This document shows, piece after piece, positions 7,847 to 18,018 of a stretch of 64,000 nucleotides of DNA. Numbering within the stretch: position 1 is the stretch's first letter; each line of letters opens with the position of its first letter. The DNA lies in the NCBI RefSeq assembly GCF_007993795.1, contig NZ_CP042476.1, positions 2,728,001 through 2,792,000 on the forward strand, in the 5' to 3' direction. The stretch comes from Antarcticibacterium arcticum (GTDB lineage: Bacteria; Bacteroidota; Bacteroidia; Flavobacteriales; Flavobacteriaceae). The position numbers and the translations under genes are program-made. Below the pieces are notes generated by a model. That model saw nothing but the letters and a program-made list of their open reading frames with translations, had not been told where the DNA came from and made no database searches.

Positions 7847-8854
7847 CTACAGTTCCTCTCTTGTATCTGTATCTGAATTTCTTTGATCTCTCTGAATTTT
7901 ATTCCTTCTGCTCTTAATTTCCTTCGTAGCTTTTAATTCAGCATTCCTGGCTCTCATTGCTTCTCCAATTTGATTGGACGCAGTAAAAGAGGCTATCATA
8001 TTATTCAGCATATCGCTTCCTGCCTGCGGCGAATTGGGAAGTAAAATAAGATTTGAATTTGTTTCTTCCCCAATGGCCTGCAGGGTATCATAATGCTGGG
8101 TTACCACTATTAAAGCCGACGCTTCCTGTGAATTGATCCCTACCTTATTCAGTACATCAACACTTTCCTCAAGGCCTCTTGCTATCTCCCGGCGTTGATC
8201 TGCAATACCCTGGCCTTGCAATCGCTTGCTTTCGGCTTCTGCGCGGGCTTTTGCCACTATCTTTATTCTTTCGGCCTCGGCAATATATTCGGCTGCAACT
8301 TTTTCTCTTTCCGCAGCATTGATTCTGTTCATTGCCGCTTTAACCTGGGCATCGGGGTCTATATCTGTAACCAGGGTTTTTATAATATCATATCCATAAT
8401 CTGACATTGCCTGGTTTAATTCCTGTTTTACTGCAATGGCTATATCATCTTTTCTCTCAAATACATCATCCAGCTTCATTTTAGGAACTTCAGCCCTTAC
8501 CACATCAAAAACATAAGAGGTGATCTGGTCGTGGGGGCTTTCCAGTTTGTAAAATGCATCATAAACATTTGTTTTTATAACCTGAAATTGTACAGAGATC
8601 TTCAGTTTAACAAACACATCATCCTTTGTTTTGGTTTCCACAAGAACATCCAGTTGCTGGACCTTTAAGTTTATCCTGCCGGCAATCTGGTCTATAAGGG
8701 GAACCTTGAAATGAAGCCCGGAATTTCGAATTGTCCTGAATTTTCCAAAACGTTCCAGTACTGCAGAGGTTTGCTGCTTCACCGTGAATATTCCTGAAAA
8801 AAGAATAACCAGTGAAAACAATATTATTAAGGAAATTAAAATATAACCAATCAT
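7847..8854 (-). CDS. SPFH/Band 7 membrane protein (stomatin/QmcA-like)
   Basis: A 335-residue protein with an N-terminal transmembrane helix (about residues 2-23) and an SPFH/Band 7 domain (about 25-190) containing FTVKQQTSAVLERFGKF and DIDPDAQVKAAMNRINAAEREK. An Ala/Glu-rich coiled coil (about 185-240) and a charged tail follow. SPFH proteins oligomerise in membrane microdomains and scaffold or regulate proteases. This layout matches stomatin-like/QmcA members. No partner NfeD gene is adjacent. It is convergent with the YtxH operon. Confidence 0.9.
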   Translation of the reverse strand: MIGYILISLIILFSLVILFSGIFTVKQQTSAVLERFGKFRTIRNSGLHFKVPLIDQIAGRINLKVQQLDVLVETKTKDDVFVKLKISVQFQVIKTNVYDAFYKLESPHDQITSYVFDVVRAEVPKMKLDDVFERKDDIAIAVKQELNQAMSDYGYDIIKTLVTDIDPDAQVKAAMNRINAAEREKVAAEYIAEAERIKIVAKARAEAESKRLQGQGIADQRREIARGLEESVDVLNKVGINSQEASALIVVTQHYDTLQAIGEETNSNLILLPNSPQAGSDMLNNMIASFTASNQIGEAMRARNAELKATKEIKSRRNKIQRDQRNSDTDTREEL

Positions 8855-8933
8855 AAGGTTGAAAATTTATTAGGACCTTAAGATACTAATAAATAACCTA
8901 CATTTATTCAACCGGAATTTTAATAAAGTATCT

Positions 8934-9602
8934 ATGAAATTATTATTAATTCTATTGGTGGGAATCTTTTGTTCCCTTACATCTTATTCCCAACCAAGAT
9001 TAACCGGAGACAGTTATAACCGCCTTGGGATACAGGCGGGAATTAATTATACCCGGCTGCAAAGTGACACCTTTCTTTTTAAATACAGGCCCGGCCTTAT
9101 GGCGGGATTGACTACAAGGGCTAACACAGTCAATAAATTCCTGGTGATTTACGGCGTGAATTTTTACCAGTTTAATACAGGGATTGATGCAATGGTAGAA
9201 AACAGTCAAACCCAGACTGAATTTGATTTTAAAGCTACAGGAGTGCAAATAAACCTTTTCTTGGGGCACAAGCTCATTGGAGAGCATTTGAGTCTTGGAG
9301 CGGGCCCTGTAGTGCAAATAAACAGTAAATTGATCCCGGAGAAAGGAAAGGACAAATACAGGTTAAGGGATTATAATCTGGTAGCTGAAGATCTTCAGGA
9401 TATCTCCCGCCTCAATTTTAATCTTGCTGCAAATGTGTCCTTTGGATTTCCTTCAATAAAATTCTGGGGCCAGTACCAATACGGGATTACCAATATGCTT
9501 AGAAATCTTGATTTGGTGGAATTACAAAAAAAAGATTCCCGCATTACCAGCCTTAAAGGGAACCTTGGAATGGCGGTTGCGGGAATGGTAGTATATTTTT
9601 AA
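8934..9602 (+). CDS. PorT-like outer-membrane beta-barrel protein
   Basis: A 222-residue protein with a signal peptide (hydrophobic about 2-16, cleavage near SYSQ). It then shows alternating aromatic/polar strands separated by turns, as expected for a small eight- to ten-stranded outer-membrane beta-barrel, and it ends in aromatic Phe as barrel proteins do. GxQAGINYTRL near the N terminus resembles the Bacteroidota PorT-family porin domain. Substrate and function are unknown. It is convergent with gltX with only two bases between the stop codons. Confidence 0.75.
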   Translation: MKLLLILLVGIFCSLTSYSQPRLTGDSYNRLGIQAGINYTRLQSDTFLFKYRPGLMAGLTTRANTVNKFLVIYGVNFYQFNTGIDAMVENSQTQTEFDFKATGVQINLFLGHKLIGEHLSLGAGPVVQINSKLIPEKGKDKYRLRDYNLVAEDLQDISRLNFNLAANVSFGFPSIKFWGQYQYGITNMLRNLDLVELQKKDSRITSLKGNLGMAVAGMVVYF

Positions 9603-9604
9603 GA

Positions 9605-11119
9605 TTAAAGACTTGCTATAGCATACTTAAGCCTTCTAAGGGTTTCATTTTTTCCTATTCTCGCTGCGATCTCAAAAACATCAGGTCCCTGCATGGCGCC
9701 CACAAGAGAAAGACGAAAGGGCTGCATTACCTTTCCAAAGCCCAGTTCACCGGCGGTGATCCAGGACTTTACATTCTCCTGGATATTTTCGGCAGTATAA
9801 TTTTCGGTTTGAGTGATCACCTTTATAAGGTCTTCAATTATCGCGGCCGTATCTTCCTTCCATACTTTTTTTACTGCTTTGTCATCAAAAGATTCCGGTG
9901 CCTGAAAGAAATAACTTCCCAGTTCCCAAAAATCATCCACAAAAACAGCCCGTTCCTTTAATAAACCAACGATACCAGTGGTATAATCCAGATCTGAACT
10001 AATTCCTTTTTTCTCCAGTATTTCAAGGAATTGCGCTGCAAGGTTTTCATCTTTTTCAAGTTGCAGGTAATGCTGCTGAAACCACCTGGTCTTTTCAGGA
10101 TCAAATTTTGCTCCGCTTTTATGTACCCGTGATATGTCGAAAGCCTCAATGAGTTCTTCAAGCTTGAAGAACTCCTGTTCGGTGCCCGGGTTCCAGCCTA
10201 AAAAGCTTAACATGTTCACCACGGCCGCAGGTAAATAATTTTCCTCGCGATAGCCAGATGAGATCTCGCCGGTTTTAGGATCTTTCCACTCCAGTGGGAA
10301 TACCGGGAATCCCATTTTATCGCCATCCCGCTTACTAAGTTTTCCTTTACCCTGCGGTTTAAGTATGAGTGGGAGATGCGCAAATTTTGGTGCTTCCCAG
10401 TTAAATGCGCGATACAACAGAATGTGCAAAGCCATAGAAGGCAACCATTCTTCCCCGCGAATAACGTGGGTGATCTCCATAAGGTGATCATCTACAATAT
10501 TGGCAAGATGATACGTTGGCATCCCATCGCTTTTAAACAAAACCTTATCATCAAGAATGCTGGTGTCAATTTCCATATTTCCCCGAATCTCATCTATTAA
10601 CTGAAGGGTTTCAGCCTGGGGAGTTTTAAAACGGATCACATAAGGAATATTTTGTTCTATTTTTTGATCTACTTCTTCTTTAGAGAGGGATAGGGAATTA
10701 TCCAGTTTCTGGCGGTTATGCCAGTTATAAATAAAAGTTTTTCCCTGTGCTTCATGTTCCTCCCTTTGATTGTCCAGAGCCTCAGTGGTATCAAATGCAT
10801 AATAAGCATTACCATTATCAATTAATTCCCTTGCGTATTCCTCATAAAGATGAGCTCTTTCACTCTGGCGATATGGGCCATAGCCAGCGTCCTTGCCAGG
10901 TCCCTCATTAAAGGGAATACCGCACCAGTTCAAAGAATCAATTATATATTGTTCGGCGCCTTCCACAAATCGGTTTTGATCTGTATCTTCAATTCGAAGT
11001 ATAAAATCGCCATTATGTTTTTTGGCAAACAAGTAATTATAAAGGGCGGTCCTTACACCTCCAATATGCAGGGGCCCGGTAGGACTGGGAGCAAAACGTA
11101 CCCGTACTTTCTGTGACAT
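9605..11119 (-). CDS. gltX: Glutamyl-tRNA synthetase
   Basis: A class I synthetase that ligates glutamate to tRNA-Glu in the cytoplasm. It contains the HIGH-type motif H18-I-G-G in APSPTGPLHIGGVR, the KMSKS-type loop K260-L-S-K-R, and the helical anticodon-binding C-terminal domain. At 504 aa it has normal bacterial length. Because GlnRS is also present, this enzyme is expected to be discriminating (tRNA-Glu only). A TACCTTTG box lies 17 bp upstream of the ATG. Confidence 0.97.
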   Translation of the reverse strand: MSQKVRVRFAPSPTGPLHIGGVRTALYNYLFAKKHNGDFILRIEDTDQNRFVEGAEQYIIDSLNWCGIPFNEGPGKDAGYGPYRQSERAHLYEEYARELIDNGNAYYAFDTTEALDNQREEHEAQGKTFIYNWHNRQKLDNSLSLSKEEVDQKIEQNIPYVIRFKTPQAETLQLIDEIRGNMEIDTSILDDKVLFKSDGMPTYHLANIVDDHLMEITHVIRGEEWLPSMALHILLYRAFNWEAPKFAHLPLILKPQGKGKLSKRDGDKMGFPVFPLEWKDPKTGEISSGYREENYLPAAVVNMLSFLGWNPGTEQEFFKLEELIEAFDISRVHKSGAKFDPEKTRWFQQHYLQLEKDENLAAQFLEILEKKGISSDLDYTTGIVGLLKERAVFVDDFWELGSYFFQAPESFDDKAVKKVWKEDTAAIIEDLIKVITQTENYTAENIQENVKSWITAGELGFGKVMQPFRLSLVGAMQGPDVFEIAARIGKNETLRRLKYAIASL

Positions 11120-11136
11120 AGTAAAAATTTTAAATG

Positions 11137-11144
11137 CAAAGGTA
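11137..11144 (-). promoter_or_regulatory. -7 box (TACCTTTG) of gltX
   Basis: On the minus strand TACCTTTG matches TAnnTTTG, with 17 bp between it and the gltX ATG. Confidence 0.5.
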
Positions 11145-11288
11145 AGAGATTCCCTGAGGAAATGCCATTTAAAACAGAAAGTGGGGTACTGAAGATTATG
11201 CCACCGGCAAAATTCTGTTTTAAACCGATTTGTCTCTAAAATTATAAAAGAAAATTGTAGTTTTAAGACCGGTCACGAAGGGGATTGT

Positions 11289-14200
11289 ATGGATGATCTA
11301 AATTTCATAAAAAAACAGCTTGAAGAATTTATAAGGAGATATTATCTTAATGAATTACTTAAGGGCTCCATCTTGTTCTTTTCCATCTGGTTGCTCTACT
11401 TTATTTTTATCCTGCTTATTGAGCATTTCTTATGGCTGTCGCCCCCATATAGAAGCTTTCTTTTTTGGGTATGTATTGTGGTATCCCTTGCATTATTATA
11501 TAAATTCATTGCGCTCCCGGTTTTTAAATTATTCAGGATCTCCAAAGGGATTGATGAACTGGAGGCTTCCAGGATAATTGGGAAACATTTCCCTGAGGTT
11601 AATGATAAGCTTCTCAATGTGCTTCAATTACAAAGGGACCCCAACCAATCTGATCTTCTGCTGGCGGGGATTGCTCAAAAATCGAGGGAATTAAAACCGG
11701 TCCCTTTTAAAATGGCTGTGAATTATAACAACAGCTTACGTTATCTTAAATATGCAGCCTTTCCTGTTATTATTATTCTTGCCGTAATTTTCACCGGCAA
11801 TTCTAAAGTGTTTTCTGAAAGTTATACCAGGGTGATCCACTATAAAACTGCTTATGAGCCGCCCGCACCATTTTCATTTCTTGTTAGCAATCCGGATTTG
11901 GTGGTTGAAGAGGGGAGTAGTTTTACCCTTGATGTAGCAACCCGTGGAAAAATAGTTCCGGAGAATGCATCCATTCATTTTAATGACGAGACGTATTTTT
12001 TAAAGTCAAACCAACCCTCACAATTCCAATATACTTTCCAGGGGATTAAGGAGAATATGGTTTTTTATTTGAGTGCAAACGGGGTGCGATCCCGTCCCTA
12101 CGAGATACATGTAGTAAAGGTTCCCAAACTGGTAGATTTTGAAATTGCCATGCAATATCCCGCTATTTAAACAGGCCTCAGGATAAAGTTCGGGGAACAG
12201 GAAATATAACTATACCCGAGGGTACTAAAGTTACCTGGAATCTAAAGACGAAGACAACAGATAGGGTGGTGTTAGCCACTCAGGATACAGCAATGGATTT
12301 TACGGGAACTGGAGATGCTTTTACTTTTTCAAAAACATTGTTTTCCAATACTGCTTACCAGGTAAAAACCTCCAATGAACAAATAAAGGACCATGAAACT
12401 CTTGAGTACAATATCGAGGTAATTAAAGACCAGTTTCCCGAAATTAAAGTGGAGCGGAAAGCAGATACCATTAGGGAAGAAAATCTTTATTTCTACGGAA
12501 ACGTAAGTGATGACCATGCAGTATCAGCTTTAAATCTGGTGTATTTTGAAGATGGTGAGGAAGGTAATGCCAATAAAATTGGCATACCTGTAAATAAGGA
12601 AGTATTTGCTGAATTCTATTATACCTTTCCAGGTGATCTAAACCTTGAAAGAGGAAAAAATTACACTTTTTATTTTGAAGTGTTTGATAATGATGGAATT
12701 AGGGGTCCAAAGCGTAGCCGTACTGATAATTATTCATTTCAGAAGAAAAGTGAAGCCGAAATAAAAGAAGAACAACTTCAAAAGCAGGGAGAATCTATCA
12801 GGAACCTTTCCCAATCCCTTGATAAAATGCAAATGAATGAAACAGAGCTGGAGGAACTCTCCCGCCTTCAGAAGGAGAAAGAGCAGTTAAATTTCAATGA
12901 CCGCAAGAAGCTGAATGAATTCTTGGAGAGACAGAAACAGCAAAACCAGATGATGAAGAATTATTCTGAAAAATTAAAGCAAAGTTTGGAAGAAGAAACC
13001 CCTCAGAAATCAGATTCATTTAAAGAAGAACTCCGGGAAAGGTTGGAGAGAAAAGAAGAAAGACTTGAAGAGAATGAAGCCTTGCTGGAAGAACTTCAGA
13101 AATATTCAGATAAGATAAACCGGGAGGAGCTGGCCAAAAAACTTGAAGAACTTTCAAAACAAAACACCACAGAACAAAAAACCCTTGAACAGCTGCTGGA
13201 ACTTACCAAACGCTATTATGTTCAGGAAAAGACACAAAAATTGGCTTCAGACCTTTCCAGGATAGCAGAGGAGCAGGAAAAAATTTCGGAAAAGGAAAGT
13301 GGAAAAGAACAGCAGGAACAGGAGGGTGTAAATGAAAAATTTGAAGATTTTCAGGAGCAAATGGACGATCTGGAAAAGGAAAATGAAGGTTTAAAAAAAC
13401 CCTTTGACCTTGGGAGGGAAAAAGAGGAGGAAAAGGACATAGAGCAGGAGCAAGAAAAGGCGGGAGAAAATCTGGAACAAGGTAAAAAAGAGGACGCTAA
13501 AAAAAATCAGAAAAGTGCCGCCCAAAAAATGAAGGAGATGAGTAAGAAAATGCAAGCCATGCAAATGATGTCTCAAGGGGAGCAGTTAAATGCCAATATA
13601 GAAAGTTTAAGACAGATCTTATCTAACCTCCTGATCTTTTCATTTGAGCAGGAAGAATTGTTATTGAAGTTCAGGACAATGAGGCCTAATAATCCGCGCT
13701 ATGCATCTGAACTTAAAAAGCAACAGGTATTAAAAGAACATTTTGAGCATATAGACGACAGTTTATTTGCACTGGCGGTAAGCAATCCTATGATCACCGA
13801 AAAGATCACATCCAAACTTACAGATATAGAATTTGATATAAACAAATCCCTTGAGCGCCTCGCGCAAAATGAGATCCCACAGGGAACATCAAGCCAGCAA
13901 TATGTAATGACCGGTACAAATGAGTTGGCGTTAATGCTCAATGAAGTATTGGGGAATATGCAGGAAATGGCAAATCCCAGTCCTTCTCCCGGAGGTGATG
14001 GCAAGGGAGATCAATTGCAGGACATAATTATTTCGCAGGAAGAACTTATGGAGAAAATGAAAGAGGGAATGCAGGAGGGTGAAAATGGAGAGCCACGCGA
14101 AGAGGGAAAAGATGGCGAACAGGGCCGGGAAGGCAAGGAACAGAATGAAGAATTAAGCGGGCGCCAGTTCGAGATCTATAAACAACAACAACTCCTCAAA

Positions 14201-14563
14201 CAGCAACTACAGAATAAATTAAAGGAACTTGGTCTGGATCAAAACAAGTCCGGATTAATTAGGGATATGGAGCGGGTGGAGAAAGATATTCTTGAAAAGG
14301 GTTTTACACATGAAACCCTGGACAGGATGAACAGGATTACGCATAGGTTGCTTGAGTTGGAGAATTCTACCCTTGAACAGGAAGAAGAGGAAAGGAGAAC
14401 TTCCCGTACCAATCTTGAGAATTTTAATAACTCTGCTCAGGATCAAATTCTTAAAGCCAAAGAATATTTTAGATCCACTGAAATTTTAAATAGACAAACC
14501 TTACCTTTGCGGCAAATTTACAAAGCAAAAGTCAGGGATTATTTTGGAACCACACAGGATTAA
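11289..14563 (+). pseudogene. DUF4175 family membrane protein, broken by a -1 frameshift
   Basis: Two ORFs together make one DUF4175 protein. The first (11289-12170, 293 aa) has transmembrane helices near residues 20-45, 52-72 and 155-172 and ends ...MQYPAI then TAA. The second frame continues immediately downstream: restoring one T near 12163 gives YPAYLNRPQ followed by the typical TGNITIPEGTKVTW of the family. It then runs through a long E/K/Q-rich coiled coil to 14563. The repaired protein would be about 1091 aa, the usual family length. The only annotated-type start for part two, a GTG at 12266, looks artificial. Either the gene is disrupted in this strain or the assembly misses one base. 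The function of DUF4175 is unknown. It overlaps the start of ybeY. Confidence 0.85.
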
Positions 14564-14978
14564 TTTTTATTCAGAAAACGACTTCATTCTTGAAGAGCAG
14601 GAGAAATATGGAAGATGGATTGAAGCAGTTATTGCTTCAGAAGCCAAAAAACTTGAGGAGTTAAGTTATATCTTTTGTGATGATGACTACCTGCTTAACC
14701 TCAATGAGGAATTCCTGAAACACGACACTTATACCGATATTATAACTTTCGACTACTCTGTAGGTAAAATATTACAGGGGGATATTTATATTAGTACGGA
14801 AAGGGTAAAAGAAAATTCTACTGAATTTAATGTTAGTTTTAATGAAGAGCTGCGACGGGTAATAATTCATGGAGTGCTTCACCTTTGCGGATATAAGGAT
14901 AAAACAAAGGAACAATCTTTGCTAATGAGGCAGAAGGAAGAGGAAAAAATGCAATTGTTCCACGTGGAACAATCTTAA
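14544..14978 (+). CDS. ybeY: Endoribonuclease YbeY (rRNA maturation factor)
   Basis: YbeY is a zinc endoribonuclease needed for 16S rRNA 3'-end processing and ribosome quality control. The C-terminal HGVLHLCGYKD segment contains the three-residue zinc site HxxxHxxGYxH/D. The N-terminal half has the expected TDIITFDY strand. The only reasonable start is a TTG at 14544 that overlaps the DUF4175 3' end by 20 bases and gives 144 aa, a normal length. The last codons (FHVEQS) are encoded by a perfect parS-like palindrome. mnmG follows after 15 bp. Confidence 0.93.
   Translation: MEPHRINFYSENDFILEEQEKYGRWIEAVIASEAKKLEELSYIFCDDDYLLNLNEEFLKHDTYTDIITFDYSVGKILQGDIYISTERVKENSTEFNVSFNEELRRVIIHGVLHLCGYKDKTKEQSLLMRQKEEEKMQLFHVEQS
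14954..14973. promoter_or_regulatory. parS-like palindrome 1 (ParB binding site)
   Basis: ATTGTTCCACGTGGAACAAT is a perfect 20-bp palindrome. Its 16-bp core TGTTCCACGTGGAACA (14956-14971) matches the bacterial parS consensus TGTTNCACGTGAAACA with the CACGTG centre and differs at one position. It lies at the 3' end of ybeY, 20 bp before mnmG. parS sites bind ParB and organise the origin region. Confidence 0.8.
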
Positions 14979-14993
14979 GAAAAGGATAGATTT

Positions 14994-16865
14994 ATGTTTG
15001 ATTTTGAATATGATGTTATAGTAGTTGGGGCTGGTCACGCCGGAAGCGAGGCTGCGGCAGCTGCGGCAAATATGGGTAGCTCTACGCTTTTAATTACAAT
15101 GAATTTGCAAAATATTGCTCAAATGAGCTGTAATCCTGCCATGGGTGGGATTGCAAAGGGGCAAATTGTAAGGGAGATAGATGCGCTTGGCGGATACAGT
15201 GGGTTGGTAAGTGATACAAGTGCCATTCAATTCAAGATGCTTAATAAATCGAAGGGCCCTGCAATGTGGAGTCCAAGGGTGCAGAGTGATAGAATGATGT
15301 TTGCAGAACATTGGAGACTGCGACTGGAGCAAACTCCTAATCTGGATTTTTACCAGGAAATGGTTTCGGGTTTATTTATTGAAGACGGAAGAGTGACCGG
15401 TGTGAAAACTTCCCTTGGTTTAAAGATTAAAGGGAAATCTGTAGTGCTAACAAACGGAACCTTTTTAAACGGGCTTATTCATATAGGAGATAAGAATTTT
15501 GGTGGTGGAAGATCTGGTGAAAAAGCTGCCACGGGAATTACAGAAGAACTAGTTCAACTGGGATTTGAATCGGGCAGAATGAAAACAGGAACCCCGCCAA
15601 GGGTAGACGGCCGTTCGCTGGATTATTCCAAAATGGTGGAACAACCAGGAGATGATATTCCGTCAAAATTCTCCTATCTGGATGAAACCAAACCTTTGAC
15701 GAAGCAACGCTCCTGCCATATGACTTATACCTCACAGGAGGTTCATGATATTCTAAAAGAAGGTTTTGACAGGTCTCCTATGTTCAATGGCCGCATTAAA
15801 AGTTTGGGGCCAAGATATTGCCCTTCTATTGAAGATAAGATCAATCGTTTTGCCGATAAGGATCGTCATCAGCTTTTTGTAGAGCCCGAAGGATGGAATA
15901 CCGTCGAGGTTTATGTAAATGGGTTTTCAACTTCCCTGCCCGAAGATGTGCAGTTTAAAGCCTTGCGTTCTGTAGCAGGTTTTGAAAAAGTGAAATTCTT
16001 CAGGCCGGGTTATGCGATAGAATATGATTATTTTCCGCCAACACAATTGCAACATACCCTGGAAACAAAATTGGTTTCAGGATTGTATTTTGCCGGGCAG
16101 ATAAATGGAACCACCGGTTATGAAGAGGCCGCTTCCCAGGGATTAATGGCGGGGATAAATGCCGCCCTTAAAGTTCAGGAAAGAGATCCATTTATTCTTA
16201 AACGCGATGAAGCTTATATAGGTGTTCTGGTAGATGACCTTATCACTAAAGGTACTGAAGAGCCATATAGAATGTTTACCTCAAGAGCAGAGTATCGCAC
16301 CTTGCTTAGGCAGGATAATGCCGATTTCAGACTTACGGAAAGATCCTTTGAAATGGGACTTGCTTCTGAAAAACGAATGAGGAAGATGGAGGAGAAGAAG
16401 GAGAAGTCCATGAAATTTGTGGAATTTTTAAAGGACACGAGTGTTTCACCTGACGAATCCAATAAGGTTTTAGAAGCAAAAGATTCGGCCTTGATGAAAC
16501 AAAGCGATAAGATATTTAAGATATTTTCTAGGCCTAATATTACGATGGAGGATGTAAGATCTTTTACGGGAGTTCAGGAATTTATTGACGAGAACGAGCT
16601 TAATGAAGAGATGCTGGAGCAAACCGAGATCCAGGTAAAATATTCCGGCTATATAGATAAGGAAAAAAATAATGCGGATAAACTTAACCGACTTGAAGAC
16701 GTAAAGATCCCCGGAAATTTTGATTATTCTGGGATAAAATCAATGTCTTTTGAGGCAAGGGAAAAACTGAATAAGATTAAACCTGTTACCGTTTCTCAAG
16801 CATCAAGGATAAGCGGAGTTAGTCCAAGTGATATTTCGGTGTTATTGGTTTATATGGGGAGATAA
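14994..16865 (+). CDS. mnmG: tRNA uridine-5-carboxymethylaminomethyl modification enzyme MnmG
   Basis: MnmG (GidA) works with MnmE to place carboxymethylaminomethyl on U34 of certain tRNAs, using FAD, NADH and a folate one-carbon donor. The N-terminal dinucleotide-binding motif is VVGAGHAGSEAA (residues about 10-21). The family signature MSCNPAMGGIAKG with its conserved Cys follows, and the C-terminal helical domain ends GVSPSDISVLLVYM. The length of 623 aa is standard. It is flanked on both sides by parS-like sites. mnmG is a classic near-origin gene in many bacteria. Confidence 0.97.
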   Translation: MFDFEYDVIVVGAGHAGSEAAAAAANMGSSTLLITMNLQNIAQMSCNPAMGGIAKGQIVREIDALGGYSGLVSDTSAIQFKMLNKSKGPAMWSPRVQSDRMMFAEHWRLRLEQTPNLDFYQEMVSGLFIEDGRVTGVKTSLGLKIKGKSVVLTNGTFLNGLIHIGDKNFGGGRSGEKAATGITEELVQLGFESGRMKTGTPPRVDGRSLDYSKMVEQPGDDIPSKFSYLDETKPLTKQRSCHMTYTSQEVHDILKEGFDRSPMFNGRIKSLGPRYCPSIEDKINRFADKDRHQLFVEPEGWNTVEVYVNGFSTSLPEDVQFKALRSVAGFEKVKFFRPGYAIEYDYFPPTQLQHTLETKLVSGLYFAGQINGTTGYEEAASQGLMAGINAALKVQERDPFILKRDEAYIGVLVDDLITKGTEEPYRMFTSRAEYRTLLRQDNADFRLTERSFEMGLASEKRMRKMEEKKEKSMKFVEFLKDTSVSPDESNKVLEAKDSALMKQSDKIFKIFSRPNITMEDVRSFTGVQEFIDENELNEEMLEQTEIQVKYSGYIDKEKNNADKLNRLEDVKIPGNFDYSGIKSMSFEAREKLNKIKPVTVSQASRISGVSPSDISVLLVYMGR

Positions 16866-16866
16866 A

Positions 16867-16882
16867 TGTTTCACGTGGAACA
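16867..16882. promoter_or_regulatory. parS-like site 2
   Basis: TGTTTCACGTGGAACA matches the parS consensus TGTTNCACGTGAAACA at all but one position. It starts one base after the mnmG stop codon, in the 63-bp spacer before the methyltransferase gene. It is about 1.9 kb from site 1, so the two sites bracket mnmG. Confidence 0.8.
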
Positions 16883-16928
16883 ATAAAGAAATTTTGTACT
16901 TTAATCGCCGCATTTTACAAAATAAAAA

Positions 16929-17792
16929 GTGAAAAATTCATCCCTGGGATTATCTACGACACCCCATCTCGTTTGTAAAGATCATACCGTAACCGGTAAA
17001 GAATTCGAACTTTTGTTTGATGCAGAAAGAGAAATGCTGGTAACATTTCCAACACCCGACATAGGAGATCTACCTTCATACTACAAAAGCGAGAAATACA
17101 TTTCACATACAGATTCCCAGAAGTCATTTTTTGACAAAGTGTATCAGCTTGTAAAAAGCAATATGCTTCAAAGAAAACTAAAATGGATTGAAAAGAAGGT
17201 CCCTGCAAAAGGAAGGCTTTTGGATATTGGTGCAGGAACCGGAGATTTTTTACTGGAGGCCAAAAAAAGAGGTTGGAAAGTAAAGGGGGTAGAGCCAAAC
17301 GAAAGTGCCCGTAACCTGGCACAGGAAAAAGGTTTAAATCTTTATCCCAATTCTGAAAATTTCAGGTCCAATAAATTTGATGTTATCACACTGTGGCATG
17401 TATTGGAACATGTGCCAGACCTTAAAGCTCAAATTATAGAGTTGGAACACCTTTTAAAAAAAGGGGGTTTGTTGATCATTGCCGTTCCAAATTATAAAAG
17501 TTACGATGCACAATATTATAAAGAATTTTGGGCGGCCTATGATGTGCCGAGACACCTATGGCATTTTTCCCGAAATAGCTTTAAGCATTTAATTTCCGGA
17601 ACAGGTTTCAAACAAACAGATTCCAAACCACTTATTTTCGATTCCTTTTATGTGAGCCTGCTTTCTGAAAAATATAAGTCCGGCAAATCCAATTTTATAA
17701 AACCTCTCATTATTGGCCTTAAATCTAATTTTAAAGCCCGAAGCACTGCAGAGTATTCATCTATTGCTTACTTCTTCAGAAAAATAAGCTAA
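16929..17792 (+). CDS. Class I SAM-dependent methyltransferase
   Basis: A 287-residue protein starting at GTG. The central Rossmann domain has motif I LDIGAGTG (residues 98-105), the acidic motif II end KGVEPNESA and the post-motif HVLEHVPD, typical of the UbiE/methyltransf_23 group. The N-terminal region (about 1-60) lacks the four-cysteine zinc knuckle seen in some relatives and has only one Cys. The C-terminal part, WAAYDVPRHLWHFS, is typical of the family that follows mnmG in Flavobacteriia. The substrate is unknown. Confidence 0.85.
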   Translation: MKNSSLGLSTTPHLVCKDHTVTGKEFELLFDAEREMLVTFPTPDIGDLPSYYKSEKYISHTDSQKSFFDKVYQLVKSNMLQRKLKWIEKKVPAKGRLLDIGAGTGDFLLEAKKRGWKVKGVEPNESARNLAQEKGLNLYPNSENFRSNKFDVITLWHVLEHVPDLKAQIIELEHLLKKGGLLIIAVPNYKSYDAQYYKEFWAAYDVPRHLWHFSRNSFKHLISGTGFKQTDSKPLIFDSFYVSLLSEKYKSGKSNFIKPLIIGLKSNFKARSTAEYSSIAYFFRKIS

Positions 17793-17989
17793 AAAACCAT
17801 TTTCAGGCGATTTAAGCCCTTCATACTTCCAAAACCAAGGAAACACCTTTACTCACTTCTAAAAACCTGTTATAAAGCATTTGTTGAGTTAGATTTCAAT
17901 GCAAGTTTTCTATATCCGGAATGTTTTTGATAAGTTTTTCTTATAATCCTGAATCTTTAAAATAAATTATTTTATTGAGCATACTTTAT

Positions 17990-17997
17990 TACTTTTG
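17990..17997 (+). promoter_or_regulatory. -7 box (TACTTTTG) of the OmpH-like gene
   Basis: TACTTTTG matches TAnnTTTG and ends 21 bp before the ATG at 18019. Confidence 0.5.
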
Positions 17998-18018
17998 CGG
18001 CAAACAAATTAAAGCAAT

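Noticed and set aside
12155..12175. Programmed -1 ribosomal frameshift at TTTAAAC in the DUF4175 gene
   Set aside because: The heptamer T TTA AAC is a classic slippery site, but here the upstream frame reads ATT TAA, so the heptamer is out of phase with ORF 1. The repaired protein needs an extra T, and the family sequence YPAYLNRP fits a simple one-base loss.
16866..16886. Tiny ORF encoding MFHVEQ
   Set aside because: It is created entirely by the parS-like site and ends after six codons, with no sign of translation.
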